Shown here: positions 54,354-63,900 of the stretch, piece by piece
How positions within the stretch are numbered: the stretch's first letter is position 1
How the letters are laid out: every line of letters starts with the position of its first letter
Assembly: GCA_902791695.1 (NCBI GenBank)
Contig: CADAWR010000007.1
Location: forward strand, 62,001 to 126,000
Reading direction: 5' to 3'
From: an uncultured Bacteroidota bacterium
Lineage (GTDB): Bacteria > Bacteroidota > Bacteroidia > Bacteroidales > P3
Length of the DNA stretch: 64,000 nucleotides
Notes under the pieces: generated by a model
Database searches by the model: none
Seen by the model: only the letters and a program-made list of their open reading frames with translations
Told to the model about the DNA's origin: nothing
Translations under genes and position numbers: made by a program

Positions 54354-55367
54354 ATGAATATAGATTGGCAAAACCTTCCGTTTGGTTACGTAAAAACGGA
54401 TTACAACGTGCGCTGCTGGTATCGCAATGGCCAGTGGGGTGAGATTGAGGTTTCTTCCTCCGAGCACATCGAAATGCACATGGCTGCCTCCAGCCTCCAC
54501 TACGGCCAGGAAGCCTTCGAGGGCCTGAAAGCCTATCGCTGCAAGGATGGTAAGATCCGCATCTTCCGTCCCGAAGCCAACGCCGAGCGTCTGCAGAGCA
54601 CCTGCCGCGGCATCATGATGCCCGAGCTCTCCACCGAGAAGTTCGTCGAGATGTGCAAGCGCGTCATCAAGCTCAACGAGCGCTTCATCCCGCCCTATGG
54701 CACTGGTGCATCCCTCTACCTCCGCCCGCTGCTCATCGGTACCGGTATCACCGTGGGTGTCAAGCCCGCCGACGAATACCTGTTCTTGATCTTCGTCACC
54801 CCCGTCGGACCTTACTTCAAGGGCGGCTTCAAGGCCAACCCCTATGTCATCACCCGCAAGTACGACCGTTCCGCCCCCCTCGGCACCGGCGTCTACAAAG
54901 TCGGTGGTAACTATGCCGCTTCCCTCAAAGCCCACGTCGAAGCTTGCCACGGCGGCCAGTACGCCTGCGAGTTCTACCTCGACGCCAAGGAGAAGAAGTA
55001 TGTCGATGAGGCTGGCGCCGCCAACTTCTTCGGCATCAAGGACGGTGCCTACATCACCCCGAAGAGCACCAGCATCCTGCCCTCCATCACCAACAAGAGC
55101 CTCATGCAGCTCGCCGAGGATATGGGCATGAAGGTCGAGCGTCGTCCTATCGACGTTGAAGAGCTCAGCACCTTCCAGGAGGCCGGTGCCTGCGGTACCG
55201 CCGCCGTCATCAGCCCCATCGAGCGTCTCGACGACCCCGAGACTGGCAAGAGCTACGTCTTTGGCAAGGAGCCTGGTCCCTACAGCACCAAGCTCTACAA
55301 TGCCCTCCGCGCCATCCAGCTCGGCGAGGCCGAAGACAAGCACAACTGGAACACCATCATGGACTAA
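54354..55367 (+). CDS. ilvE: Branched-chain amino acid aminotransferase
   Basis: 337 aa fold-type IV PLP enzyme that transaminates Leu, Ile and Val. The PLP Lys is K182 in GTGVYKVGGNYAA; other landmarks are SLHYGQEAFEGLKAYR, YLRPLLIGTG, VDEAGAANFFGI and the phosphate-binding GACGTAAVISP. C/G-ending codons dominate very strongly, which suggests high expression. Flanked by its own promoter and a terminator. Confidence 0.96.
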   Translation: MNIDWQNLPFGYVKTDYNVRCWYRNGQWGEIEVSSSEHIEMHMAASSLHYGQEAFEGLKAYRCKDGKIRIFRPEANAERLQSTCRGIMMPELSTEKFVEMCKRVIKLNERFIPPYGTGASLYLRPLLIGTGITVGVKPADEYLFLIFVTPVGPYFKGGFKANPYVITRKYDRSAPLGTGVYKVGGNYAASLKAHVEACHGGQYACEFYLDAKEKKYVDEAGAANFFGIKDGAYITPKSTSILPSITNKSLMQLAEDMGMKVERRPIDVEELSTFQEAGACGTAAVISPIERLDDPETGKSYVFGKEPGPYSTKLYNALRAIQLGEAEDKHNWNTIMD

Positions 55368-55384
55368 TCAATCCATGACAACAA

Positions 55385-55415
55385 AAAAGCCGCTCCATTC
55401 GGGGCGGCTTTCTTG
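55385..55415. terminator. Terminator between convergent ilvE and gcvH
   Basis: Stem GCCGCTCC / GGGGCGGC (one G-T pair) with an ATTC loop, A-tract before and TTTCTTG after. Placed to serve both genes. Confidence 0.82.
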
Positions 55416-55433
55416 TTGTTGTTGCCTTAAATC

Positions 55434-55811
55434 TTAGGCACCGATTTTGGCTTTGTAAGCCTCGGCATCCATCAGGGCGTCGATGTCGGCCATGTTCTCG
55501 GGTTTGATCTTGATGATCCAGCCATTGCCGTAGGGGTCGGCGTTGATGGCGCTGGCATCCTCCAGGGCGGTGTTGAACTCAACCACCTCACCCTTCACGG
55601 GCATCAGCAGGTCAGCCACGGTCTTCACGGCCTCCACGCTGCCGAAAGCCTCACCGGCCTCGACGGTGTCGCCCTCGCAGGTGACGTCGACAAACACGAT
55701 GTCGCCGAGCTCGTGCTGAGCGTAGTCGGTGATACCAACGAAAGCAAATTCGCCTTCAATACGCACCCATTCGTCGTCCTGGGTGTACTTCAGATTTGCA
55801 GGAATGTTCAT
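55434..55811 (-). CDS. gcvH: Glycine cleavage system H protein
   Basis: 125 aa lipoyl carrier. Lipoylated Lys63 in GSVEAVKTVADL, preceded by GDIVFVDVTCEGDTVEAGE and followed by LMPVKGEVVEFN. Shuttles the aminomethyl group between P, T and L proteins, none of which is encoded in this window. Own -7 element at 55859. Confidence 0.96.
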   Translation of the reverse strand: MNIPANLKYTQDDEWVRIEGEFAFVGITDYAQHELGDIVFVDVTCEGDTVEAGEAFGSVEAVKTVADLLMPVKGEVVEFNTALEDASAINADPYGNGWIIKIKPENMADIDALMDAEAYKAKIGA

Positions 55812-55858
55812 GTTTTTGCGTTATTTAAGTGAATAATTATCCTTTTACTTTCAAATTG

Positions 55859-55866
55859 CAAAAGTA
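55859..55866 (-). promoter_or_regulatory. -7 element for gcvH
   Basis: TACTTTTG on the minus strand, full TAnnTTTG match, 48 nt upstream of gcvH. Confidence 0.6.
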
Positions 55867-56147
55867 CATCTTTTTTTTGAATTACATCAATTATTTTTTT
55901 CTCTACCGGAGAATAGTTCTTCAAGCATTCGAGTAATTCGCCCATAAATGACCTGCGTAACTTAAAAAACCAATCCATCGCGCGCAGCCAGCGATACCTG
56001 AAAAAATCTACAAGATTCCTCCCGCCCCGCACCCGGATAAATCCCGCCGTAGGCGGAAATAATTTACAAGATTTACTAGATTTCGCTCGCGCAGCGAGCA
56101 GGAGAATAAAGTGACCTGCGTGGCTGTATAATTCGCCGTAAAAAAAT
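55867..56147. other. Non-coding gap between gcvH and rho
   Basis: No gene supported. Holds AT-rich sequence with two short GC-rich inverted repeats (CCGCCGTAGGCGG around 56045-56057 and CGCTCGCGCAGCGAGC around 56087-56098) and two similar GACCTGCGT segments (about 55950 and 56113). It ends in the phased AATTAACG boxes. Confidence 0.6.
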
Positions 56148-56187
56148 AATTAACGTTCAATTAACGAACAATTAACGGCAATTAACG
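56148..56187. repeat. Four AATTAACG boxes at helical spacing upstream of rho
   Basis: AATTAACG begins at 56148, 56159, 56170 and 56180, that is 11, 11 and 10 nt apart, so all face one side of the helix. About 45-85 bp upstream of the rho -7 element. Looks like an upstream protein-binding or bent-DNA element. Confidence 0.7.
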
Positions 56188-56231
56188 TTAACATAAACCG
56201 TAAAAAATTCTTCATTATCTGTTTTTTTTCG

Positions 56232-56239
56232 TATCTTTG
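56232..56239 (+). promoter_or_regulatory. -7 element for rho
   Basis: TATCTTTG, full TAnnTTTG match; implies a leader of about 80 nt before the rho ATG. Confidence 0.65.
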
Positions 56240-56322
56240 CACCGTCAAATCGATAGACACTTTGGCGCTAAATCACAGCCATCGTGTTGACAATCAGTCA
56301 GAACTTTTTATTAAATCCTATA

Positions 56323-58263
56323 ATGTACAGTAAGACAGAACTGGAGGCGAAAGCCCAAATTGACCTTATCGGAATAGCGGAACAGCTCGGCATATCTAAG
56401 CTGCGCGCTATGACCCTCAACCCACAAGACCTTATTTACCGCATACTCGACCGCCAGGCCGCCAACCCCGAGAGCCCTGCGCCTCAGGCTCAGACGCCCG
56501 ACGGCGAAGGCCAGCGCCAGCGTCGTCAGCACCTCAAGCCCCAACTCCTCGCCGAGTCGTCCATGAACAACCCCGAGGTGCACCGCAAGAACAACCGCCG
56601 CAACAAGGAACAGGGCAACAAGCCCGCCAAGCCTCAGGCCGACGCCCAGCCTAAGGACAAGTTCGAGATGCCTTCCTTCAATATCGGCGACCTCGAGATG
56701 CCTACGGTGCCCACGGTGCCCGACATCCTGTCGCCCGACGGCCGTTTCCTGCGCCCCGCAGCTCCCGTCGAGGCCGGTAGCCCCGACACCAAGCCCGCCG
56801 AGGAGCCCAAGCAGGCCCCTGCCGAGCCCAAGGCCGTGGAGCCCAAGCCTGTCGAGGAACCCAGGCCCGAGGCAGCTGCCGAGCAGCCCGCCAAGCGCAA
56901 GCGCGGCCGTCCCCGCAAGAACCAGCAGCCTGCCGTCGAGCAGTCTGCCGACCAGCCGGAGGCCAAGGTGCAGGAAGAGCCTCAGGCTCAGCCTCAGCCC
57001 GAAGCAAAGCCCGCGAACACCTTTGAGAAAGAACACGTCAGTGAGCAGCCTCAGCGTCAAGAGCCTAAGCCAGAGCCCCAGAGGCCCAAAGACTCAGAGG
57101 CTCAGTCCCCCAAGCCTGCCCAGCGCCGCCGCTATGCCTTTGAGACCGAGGGCGTCATCGAGGCCGAGGGCGTCCTTGAGATGGTGCCCGACGGCTACGG
57201 CTTCCTGCGCTCGTCCGACTTCAACTACCTCACTTCGCCCGACGACATCTACATCAGCCCGCAACAGATACGCACCTATGGCCTCAAGAGCGGCGACACC
57301 ATCCGCGGCACCGTGCGCCCGCCGCGCGAGGGCGACAAGTTCTTCCCTATGGTCAAGATTCTCAACATCAACGGCCTCACGCCCGACCGCATCCGCGACC
57401 GCATCCCCTTTGAGTCTATGACCCCGCTCTTCCCCGACGAGAAGTTCAAGCTCACAGGCCATCCTCAGGAGACTCTCTCTACGCGTATCATCGACCTCTT
57501 CACCCCCATCGGAAAGGGTCAGCGCGGCCTCATCGTGGCACAGCCCAAGACCGGTAAGACAACACTCCTCAAGGAGATTGCCAACGCCATAGCTTTCAAC
57601 CACCCCGAGGTATACCTCATGGTGCTCCTCATCGACGAGCGCCCCGAGGAGGTGACGGACATGCAGCGCTCCGTCAAGGCCGAGGTCATCGCCTCCACCT
57701 TCGACGAGCCCGCCGACCGCCATGTGCGCATCGCCAACATCGTGCTCGAGAAGGCTAAACGCCTCACCGAGTGCGGCCACGACGTGATGATAGTCCTCGA
57801 CTCCATCACGCGTCTGGCACGCGCCTACAACACCGTCCAGCCAGCCTCCGGCAAGGTGCTCAGCGGTGGCGTCGAAGCCAACGCCCTGCAGAAGCCCAAA
57901 CGCTTCTTCGGCGCGGCACGCAACATCGAGGGCGGCGGCTCGCTGACCATCATCGCCACAGCCCTCACCGAGACGGGCAGCAAGATGGACGACGTCATCT
58001 TCGAGGAATTCAAGGGCACCGGCAACATGGAGCTGCAGCTCGACCGTAAGCTCAGCAACAAGCGCATCTACCCCGCCATCGACATCAACGCCTCCAGCAC
58101 CCGCCGCGACGACCTCCTCGTCAAGCCCGACATACTGGCGCGCAGCGTCGTGCTCCGCAACCACCTCACCGACCTCACGCCCATCGAGGCCATGGAGTTC
58201 CTCCAGAAGCAGATGGTACACACCCGCAGCAACGAAGAATTCCTATACACCATGGATAAATAA
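56323..58263 (+). CDS. rho: Transcription termination factor Rho with long disordered insert
   Basis: 646 aa hexameric RNA helicase. ATG 56323 ([12 protein letters not shown]) matches the family N-terminus better than GTG 56284. Order: N-terminal helical domain (about 1-50), a Pro/Gln/Glu/Ala-rich disordered insert (about 50-265) containing the AT-hook-like RKRGRPRKN, the RNA-binding cold-shock domain ([20 protein letters not shown]), then the ATPase with Walker [11 protein letters not shown] (about 407-416), [25 protein letters not shown] and the Q/R loops. Large inserts are known in Bacteroides Rho and have been linked to phase separation. Followed by a strong terminator. Confidence 0.96.
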   Translation: MYSKTELEAKAQIDLIGIAEQLGISKLRAMTLNPQDLIYRILDRQAANPESPAPQAQTPDGEGQRQRRQHLKPQLLAESSMNNPEVHRKNNRRNKEQGNKPAKPQADAQPKDKFEMPSFNIGDLEMPTVPTVPDILSPDGRFLRPAAPVEAGSPDTKPAEEPKQAPAEPKAVEPKPVEEPRPEAAAEQPAKRKRGRPRKNQQPAVEQSADQPEAKVQEEPQAQPQPEAKPANTFEKEHVSEQPQRQEPKPEPQRPKDSEAQSPKPAQRRRYAFETEGVIEAEGVLEMVPDGYGFLRSSDFNYLTSPDDIYISPQQIRTYGLKSGDTIRGTVRPPREGDKFFPMVKILNINGLTPDRIRDRIPFESMTPLFPDEKFKLTGHPQETLSTRIIDLFTPIGKGQRGLIVAQPKTGKTTLLKEIANAIAFNHPEVYLMVLLIDERPEEVTDMQRSVKAEVIASTFDEPADRHVRIANIVLEKAKRLTECGHDVMIVLDSITRLARAYNTVQPASGKVLSGGVEANALQKPKRFFGAARNIEGGGSLTIIATALTETGSKMDDVIFEEFKGTGNMELQLDRKLSNKRIYPAIDINASSTRRDDLLVKPDILARSVVLRNHLTDLTPIEAMEFLQKQMVHTRSNEEFLYTMDK

Positions 58264-58265
58264 AT

Positions 58266-58294
58266 AAGAGGGCCGCCCGACGGGCGGCCCTCTT
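58266..58294 (+). terminator. Rho-gene intrinsic terminator
   Basis: Near-perfect stem AAGAGGGCCGCCCG / CGGGCGGCCCTCTT directly after the rho stop; short T-run only. Confidence 0.8.
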
Positions 58295-58546
58295 ACCCAT
58301 CTCTCGTCCTTCTCATACCCTTCTCATACCCATCTCCACAGGTGGCTCATATTTGTATTGGTTTCTCAGTATGTCAAAGAATTCTTTTAGAGTTTCTTGG
58401 AAAGGTTCTCGCTGGCCAGTTCGTTCCCCTTTTCGAATGCAAAAGTACGACCGCCGCATTGCGGTCTACGAATTTTTATGAAAAAAATTTCATTATTTCA
58501 TAAAGTATTCATTACCGCACGGTTATACATCAATCTCTCCGCATAG
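58295..58546. other. Non-coding DNA after rho
   Basis: Starts with an 11-nt iteration (CTTCTCATACC twice, then CATCTCC, 58311-58340). The remainder is AT-rich with no supported gene; TTTCGAATGCAAAAGTACGA near 58433 contains a minus-strand TACTTTTG that resembles a -7 element but leads to no gene. Confidence 0.5.
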
Positions 58547-58700
58547 CGTTACAGCGTTACAGCGTTACAGTTCATTTTGTGGTTATCCTATCTGCTAAAA
58601 ATAGTCCTTATATCTATATATTATAATATATAGATATAAGAATTCAATTTTGACTTTTGGAATACCTGTTTTGGAACTGTAACGCTGTAACGCTGTAACG
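58547..58700. repeat. 154-bp symmetric nested palindrome
   Basis: Outer arms are 27-bp perfect inverted repeats, 58547-58573 (three CGTTACAG units plus TTC) and 58674-58700. Exactly centred between them is a 34-nt perfect palindrome, 58607-58640 (CTTATATCTATATATTA and its complement). Both share the same midpoint at 58623/58624. The inner spacers are only loosely symmetric. No coding frame. Confidence 0.9.
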
Positions 58701-58714
58701 GTGGTGTGCTTTCC

Positions 58715-58789
58715 ATTCGTGTTATTCGTGTTCGAAAAAGTTGAAACAGAAATAATTCGTGTTCATTCGTGCGATTCGTGTTCGAAAAA
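58715..58789. repeat. 50-bp-period direct repeat ending ATTCGTGTTCGAAAAA
   Basis: CATTCGTGnnATTCGTGTTC followed by GAAAAA occurs at 58714-58739 and again at 58764-58789, exactly 50 bp apart. Adjacent to the nested palindrome. Confidence 0.75.
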
Positions 58790-58911
58790 CGAGAAGCATT
58801 AGCGTCAAATTCACCTCCAATTGGCCGTTAAGAAAACTTAACGTTTGGTTTAAAAAAACACAAAAAATGCCATTGTTTATAAATTTATTATCGCGTGTGA
58901 GAAATTTGTCG

Positions 58912-58919
58912 TATCTTTG
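58912..58919 (+). promoter_or_regulatory. -7 element for the surface-protein locus
   Basis: TATCTTTG, full TAnnTTTG match. Gives a leader of about 100 nt, A-rich just before the ATG at 59025. Probably drives the three following genes. Confidence 0.65.
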
Positions 58920-59024
58920 CACAATGATATTATAGCCAATGTTATGCACTTTTGGTGTGTAATGTATTTGGTGATAATAGCTTACGGATAATAGTGTAGA
59001 AACAAAAAAAGACAAAAACAAAAT

Positions 59025-59291
59025 ATGGAAAAAGTAAAAAAAGCGTACATAGCCCCACTCCTGACGGTAGTGGAGTTCCGTACGGAAAGAGGCTACGAAG
59101 GGTCTGCCGCCATCACATGGGAGACTCCTGCACAGCAGATCAACATGTTCATCATGACTGAGTCTGGAATGATTACAGAAGAGCATGATGAGAACGGCAA
59201 TCTGGCCGCTGGTTACATGGGCGGTCAGGAAGACCACAGCGGTGATGGTAGCAGCTCCAACTGGTCTTATGCCAACGGTGGCTGGTTTTAA
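59025..59291 (+). CDS. Small protein with Tyr-x-x-Pro start, ERGY motif and GGWF C-terminus
   Basis: 88 aa, no signal peptide or membrane segment. N-terminus MEKVKKAYIAPLLTVVEFRT, then ERGYEGS, a variable acidic middle (EEHDENGN, GQEDHSGDG) and C-terminal NWSYANGGWF. Short proteins of this layout (K-x-Y-x-x-P...E-x-G-Y/F near residues 27-30) are frequent but uncharacterised in Bacteroidales, often beside surface lipoprotein genes. Residues up to ERGY could serve as a leader with the rest as a mature peptide, but no processing enzyme is encoded nearby. Composition is closer to the host average than the next gene. 32 nt before the FISUMP-like lipoprotein. Confidence 0.7.
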   Translation: MEKVKKAYIAPLLTVVEFRTERGYEGSAAITWETPAQQINMFIMTESGMITEEHDENGNLAAGYMGGQEDHSGDGSSSNWSYANGGWF

Positions 59292-59323
59292 TCAACAGTG
59301 AAACAGATTAAAGGAGAAACGAT

Positions 59324-60955
59324 ATGAAAAAATCAAAATACCTTTTGTTTGCAGGTGTCGCCTGTCTGTTGGCGACGGCTTGCCAGAAAGATAGGGATTC
59401 GTTGGTTGATATTACTCTTGACAAGTTTGTTATGGGTGATACTCAATTCAAGTCCAGCGATGATAGTAAAGTTGCTTTGCAATACTCAAGCAACAAGCTT
59501 ATATATGAGGTGGGTGATGTTATCAAAGTCAATGGTAAAACCTACACATTGAGTAAGACGGGCGAGGTGTGGTATGCTAATGGCCCCGAACAAACAGCAA
59601 ACCAGTTCTACTGCGCATATGCAGACGGTGTTGAGAGTACGCTTTCCTATAACTCTAGCAATAATACGTACCAATTTAGTCTTACGCCCAGTACCACCTC
59701 GAACAAGGTTCTCTTGGGAGGTGTTACTGAGAATAATGTTTTAACTCTTCATCCGGCATGCGCTATTATTCGTTTGCCTCTAAATGATTCATATACCAAT
59801 GTTAAGGTCGGTTTTGAAACATCGGCAGTGTTGAAAGCTGGTACAATGACTATTACAAGTGAGGGCGTGACACTTTCTGGTAGTACTTATATGTTGGGAG
59901 TGGATGTGAATGGTGATGACGCAGACTTTTTGAAGATGGAATATACTACCGATGAAGGTGGTTATTGGTATGTTGCAGTACCTGTTTCAAATACTGTGTC
60001 AACAAAATTGTATTTCTATTGGAAAAATAGTGGAGGAACAGAAGTTCGTAATGTTACATCGGGGCAGGTTACGTTGGCAAAAGGATGGGTATATACGGCT
60101 GGCACTTCCCGACAGACTCCTTTTAATGCTTATGGAATAGGAAATCATAGATTTAAGGTTAGTGACAGTCAATTTGTTCGTTTCTCTGCGGGTAATCTTC
60201 AGTGTATACGAGAATATGACCCGCTTACTTATGCTAGAACTAATAAATGGCGCTTTGCCGAACATCAATATGATATGATACAATCGGGAAATAACAATAT
60301 TTCCGAATCTAATACCTCAACTTGGATTGATTTATTTGGTTGGGGAACTAGTGGTGACAATACTGGTCGTACATCGGGTATTGCATACGAACCATATGAA
60401 ACATCTGGCACTTTTGGCTTTGCAGATGTGACTGCAAATATTGCAGGCACTAGAGCAGATTGGGGTGTTGGGAACAGTAATAATATTTATTATGGTTCTA
60501 CTATTTCGCGAGTTGCATGGAGAACATTAACTGATGCAGAATGGAACTACCTTATAACAAAATCAGGGTGTTGTGGGTATGCTATAATAGGAAATGTATA
60601 CCATGGTGTTGTATTAATACCTGATGATCCTAGCGATCCGTGGAGTATACCAAGTGGGCTTAGCTTTAACTCATCTAAATCTTCTTATAATGATAATGAG
60701 TATAGTTTGTCGGATTGGGATAAAATGGAAATGGCTGGTGCAATTTTCCTTCCCGCCGCTGGAATCCGAGCAAGTAATGTTACATCGCAGTATAATTCAG
60801 AAGGCTATTATTGGTCTACCTCGAATAGTGGATCATCGGAAAATGCTCATAAAACAAAGGCTTATTGTTTGAAATTTACAGGAAATAGTATTAATACAGC
60901 TCAAGAAGAATTTAGATCTAGAGGTTTTTCTGTAAGACTTGTAATGAATAATTAA
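59324..60955 (+). CDS. FISUMP-like surface lipoprotein
   Basis: 543 aa. Lipoprotein signal MKKSKYLLFAGVACLLATAC (Cys20). Residues about 25-270 are beta-rich and resemble the N-terminal part of fimbrillin-like/Mfa-type proteins (VALQYSSNKLIYEVGDVIKVNG). Residues about 275-540 match the Fibrobacter succinogenes major paralogous domain style: GIGNHRFKVSDSQFVRFSAGNLQ, WRFAEHQYDMI, WRTLTDAEWNYLI, MAGAIFLPAAGIR, YYWSTSNSG, FSVRLVMNN. Probably surface exposed. Markedly AT-rich codons. 13 nt before the next gene, so co-transcribed. Confidence 0.8.
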   Translation: MKKSKYLLFAGVACLLATACQKDRDSLVDITLDKFVMGDTQFKSSDDSKVALQYSSNKLIYEVGDVIKVNGKTYTLSKTGEVWYANGPEQTANQFYCAYADGVESTLSYNSSNNTYQFSLTPSTTSNKVLLGGVTENNVLTLHPACAIIRLPLNDSYTNVKVGFETSAVLKAGTMTITSEGVTLSGSTYMLGVDVNGDDADFLKMEYTTDEGGYWYVAVPVSNTVSTKLYFYWKNSGGTEVRNVTSGQVTLAKGWVYTAGTSRQTPFNAYGIGNHRFKVSDSQFVRFSAGNLQCIREYDPLTYARTNKWRFAEHQYDMIQSGNNNISESNTSTWIDLFGWGTSGDNTGRTSGIAYEPYETSGTFGFADVTANIAGTRADWGVGNSNNIYYGSTISRVAWRTLTDAEWNYLITKSGCCGYAIIGNVYHGVVLIPDDPSDPWSIPSGLSFNSSKSSYNDNEYSLSDWDKMEMAGAIFLPAAGIRASNVTSQYNSEGYYWSTSNSGSSENAHKTKAYCLKFTGNSINTAQEEFRSRGFSVRLVMNN

Positions 60956-60968
60956 AAAAACAATTATT

Positions 60969-63900
60969 ATGAAAAAAATGTATTTACGTGCTTTAGAGAA
61001 AATATGTATTGTGTTTCTGTGTGTATTTTCTTTTTATACATCGAATGCACAAACATATGAGGTGATTCTAGAGGCTTCACCTAGTAATGGAGGAATTGTG
61101 ACTGGAGCGGGTTCCTATAGTAATGGAACTACTGTTACAATAAGAGCAGATGCAGCTGCAGGTTACCGGTTCCTATATTGGGAAGATGGATACCTTGGTG
61201 ATGTATATACTGATTCTGAGATTGAGATTACGGTAGATGATGAGCGTTATTTTGTCGCATATTTTGAAATTCAGTATTTAATAAATGTTACAATTCTTCC
61301 ACAATACGCGGATACGGCGTGTTCTGTAATAGGTGGAGGTTATGTTAGTTCGGGTTCTGCACCTGATTTGTACGCTGTTGTTCGCACGGGCACTCCATAT
61401 AGATTTGATCATTGGGAGTATAATGGGATAACAAGTGGTATTACGCCAGTTAATATTGGTGTTGTTAATAGCGATATTGATGTTACGGCTGTTTTCGAAT
61501 ATATTCCCCAGGAGCGTACCATCAGCGTGGCTACGAATGACGCGAACCTCGGCACTGTGCAGATTGCCAGTGGCGGAAGTCAGGACAACACCTCCCTCAA
61601 TATCTATGAGGGTCAGCAGGTCTCCCTTACGGCTTCTTATGTCGACCCCAACGCTACCTTCGCAGGATGGTACCTGAGCGGCAACAAGGTGTCGGACGAC
61701 CTCGTGTACCAGTTCACCCTGCCCAACGGCAGCGAGAACCGCACCTATACCGCCAATTTCATCTCGCCGGATGTATATTTCACCATGACGGCCGAGAAGG
61801 TCGGCGGCAACGGCGGTACGATTACCCCGAGTCAGCCCGCAAGTGTACAGGCCGGCAGCCCGTTCACCTTCAGCGTCAACACGGTCTATACCGGCTGGGT
61901 CTTCGACGGATGGTATGACGGTTCGAGCCAGCAGGCCAACCTGGTCACCGCCGACCAATCATACACAATCAACCAGGTGGTCGAGAATGTGACGCTCTAT
62001 GCCCGCTTCCACCACCTGCCCTACAACGTGACTGCCACTGTGTACCCCACCGGCGCCGGCACCGTGAGCCCCGCGCAGGCTGAGGTCGCCGCTGGCGGCA
62101 GCATCACGCTCACCGCCTCGGCCAACAGCGGCTACCGCTTCCTCAACTGGGACGGCAACGCCAACAACACCAACCCCTCGTATACTATCAGCCCTGTCAA
62201 CGAAGACAAGGCTGTTACGGCCAACTTCATGCAGACCTATGCTGTCACTGCCACCGCCACCCAGGGCGCTGCCCCCACCATCACCGCCAACACCACGGCC
62301 CACGACGGCCGCTATGACGCTGGCTCGCAGGTGACGGTCACCGCCGGTGCGGTCGACGGCTATGAGTTTGCCTACTGGACCGTCAACGACACGCCCGACC
62401 AGCAGGCCACCAGCACCGAGTATGTTATCAACTCGCTGTCCGAAGACGTCACCCTCGTGGCCAACTATGCACCTCTCTATCGCGTGCGATTATATAAGAA
62501 CAATAATAATGTAGTAGCCACGCTGAATGGTGAGGGTTATGTCCGTCAGGGCACAGATCATCAGGTTAGCGTCGACTTCGACAACAACCTCTACACCTTC
62601 AACGGCTGGTCCTACTTCGGCAACCAGAACATCATCTCTACTGACAATCCCTTCAACTTCACCGTCAGCAACAACGTCGACCTGGTGGCCAACTTTACGG
62701 TCAACACCGTGTACCACACCGTGACCATCAACGTCGAGGGCACCGGCTGCTACGTCACCAGCGACCAGATCGCCAACATCGTGAGCGGTCAGGGCAACCA
62801 GGTGGAGGAAAACACCGAGATTACCCTCGTGCCGCATGCTGTGGGTGACTACCGCCTCGTGCGCTGGACTATTGGCAACACTAACTATCCCGCCGCCCAG
62901 TATTCGACCTACAGCACCACGGTGACCAGCGACCTCACCATCACCGCCGTCTTCGAGGAGGCCAATGTCTACCATGTGACCTTCCTGACCGACCCCGAGA
63001 ACGACCCCATCATCGAGTTCATCGGTGTCAACCCCAATGGTATCTATGCCGAGAATGAAGCCCTCGACGTCACCGTCACCGCCCACGGCAACCCCAACTA
63101 CGAATTCGTGGGCTGGCTGCTCAACGGCCGCCTCTACCGTTCGGCCCGCACCGAGCACCTGCAGATTGCCCACGTGACCGCCGACATGGAGTTCACGGCT
63201 ATGTACGATGTGTACCAGACCGAGGATATCGACTACCTGATTTATGACGACCCCGTCGCCAAGACCACCATTCTCGGTGTGCAGGACGGCTACCGCACCA
63301 GCATCAGCACCGTCAACATCCCCGTGTCGGTGACCGCTATTGCCGACCAGGCCTTTGCCGGCTGCACCAGCCTGTCGAGCCTTGTGATCCCCGCCAACGT
63401 GCAGACCATCGGCAGCTATGCCTTCAGCAACTGCACGGCTCTGACCACCATCATACTGCCCGACGGCGTAACCCTGGGCGATTATGCCTTCAACAACTGC
63501 CGTTCGCTGCGCAATGTCGAGCTGCCTGCCAGCATGACCGCCATCTCCGAAGGCCTCTTCTACGGCTGCAACGACCTGGCGTCGGTTGATATCCCCGCCG
63601 GTGTTACGAGCGTTGGTAGCTTCGCCTTCGACGGCTGCCGCAACATCTACACGCTGACCGTGCCCGCCTCGGTGACCACCATCGGTGCCCGTAGCTTCGC
63701 CGGCATGAGCGGCCTGCGCATTGTCAACCTCGCCGGCGGTCTCCAGACCATCGGCAGCAATGCCTTCGAGAACAGCACCCGCATAATGATTACCAACTTC
63801 GACGGCACGCTGGCCGAATGGTGCGCCATCAGCTTCGAGAACGAGAATTCGCAGCCTGTGTCGCGCTCGCGCAACCTGGCCATCGGCGGTGAGCTCGTCA

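Noticed and set aside
55808..56032. 74-codon minus-strand open frame upstream of gcvH
   Set aside because: Overlaps the gcvH promoter region, has no homology, and contains the -7 element; treated as non-coding.
58722..59237. 171-codon minus-strand open frame
   Set aside because: Covers the 50-bp direct repeat and the promoter and is antisense to the small ERGY protein; composition is that of AT-rich non-coding DNA.
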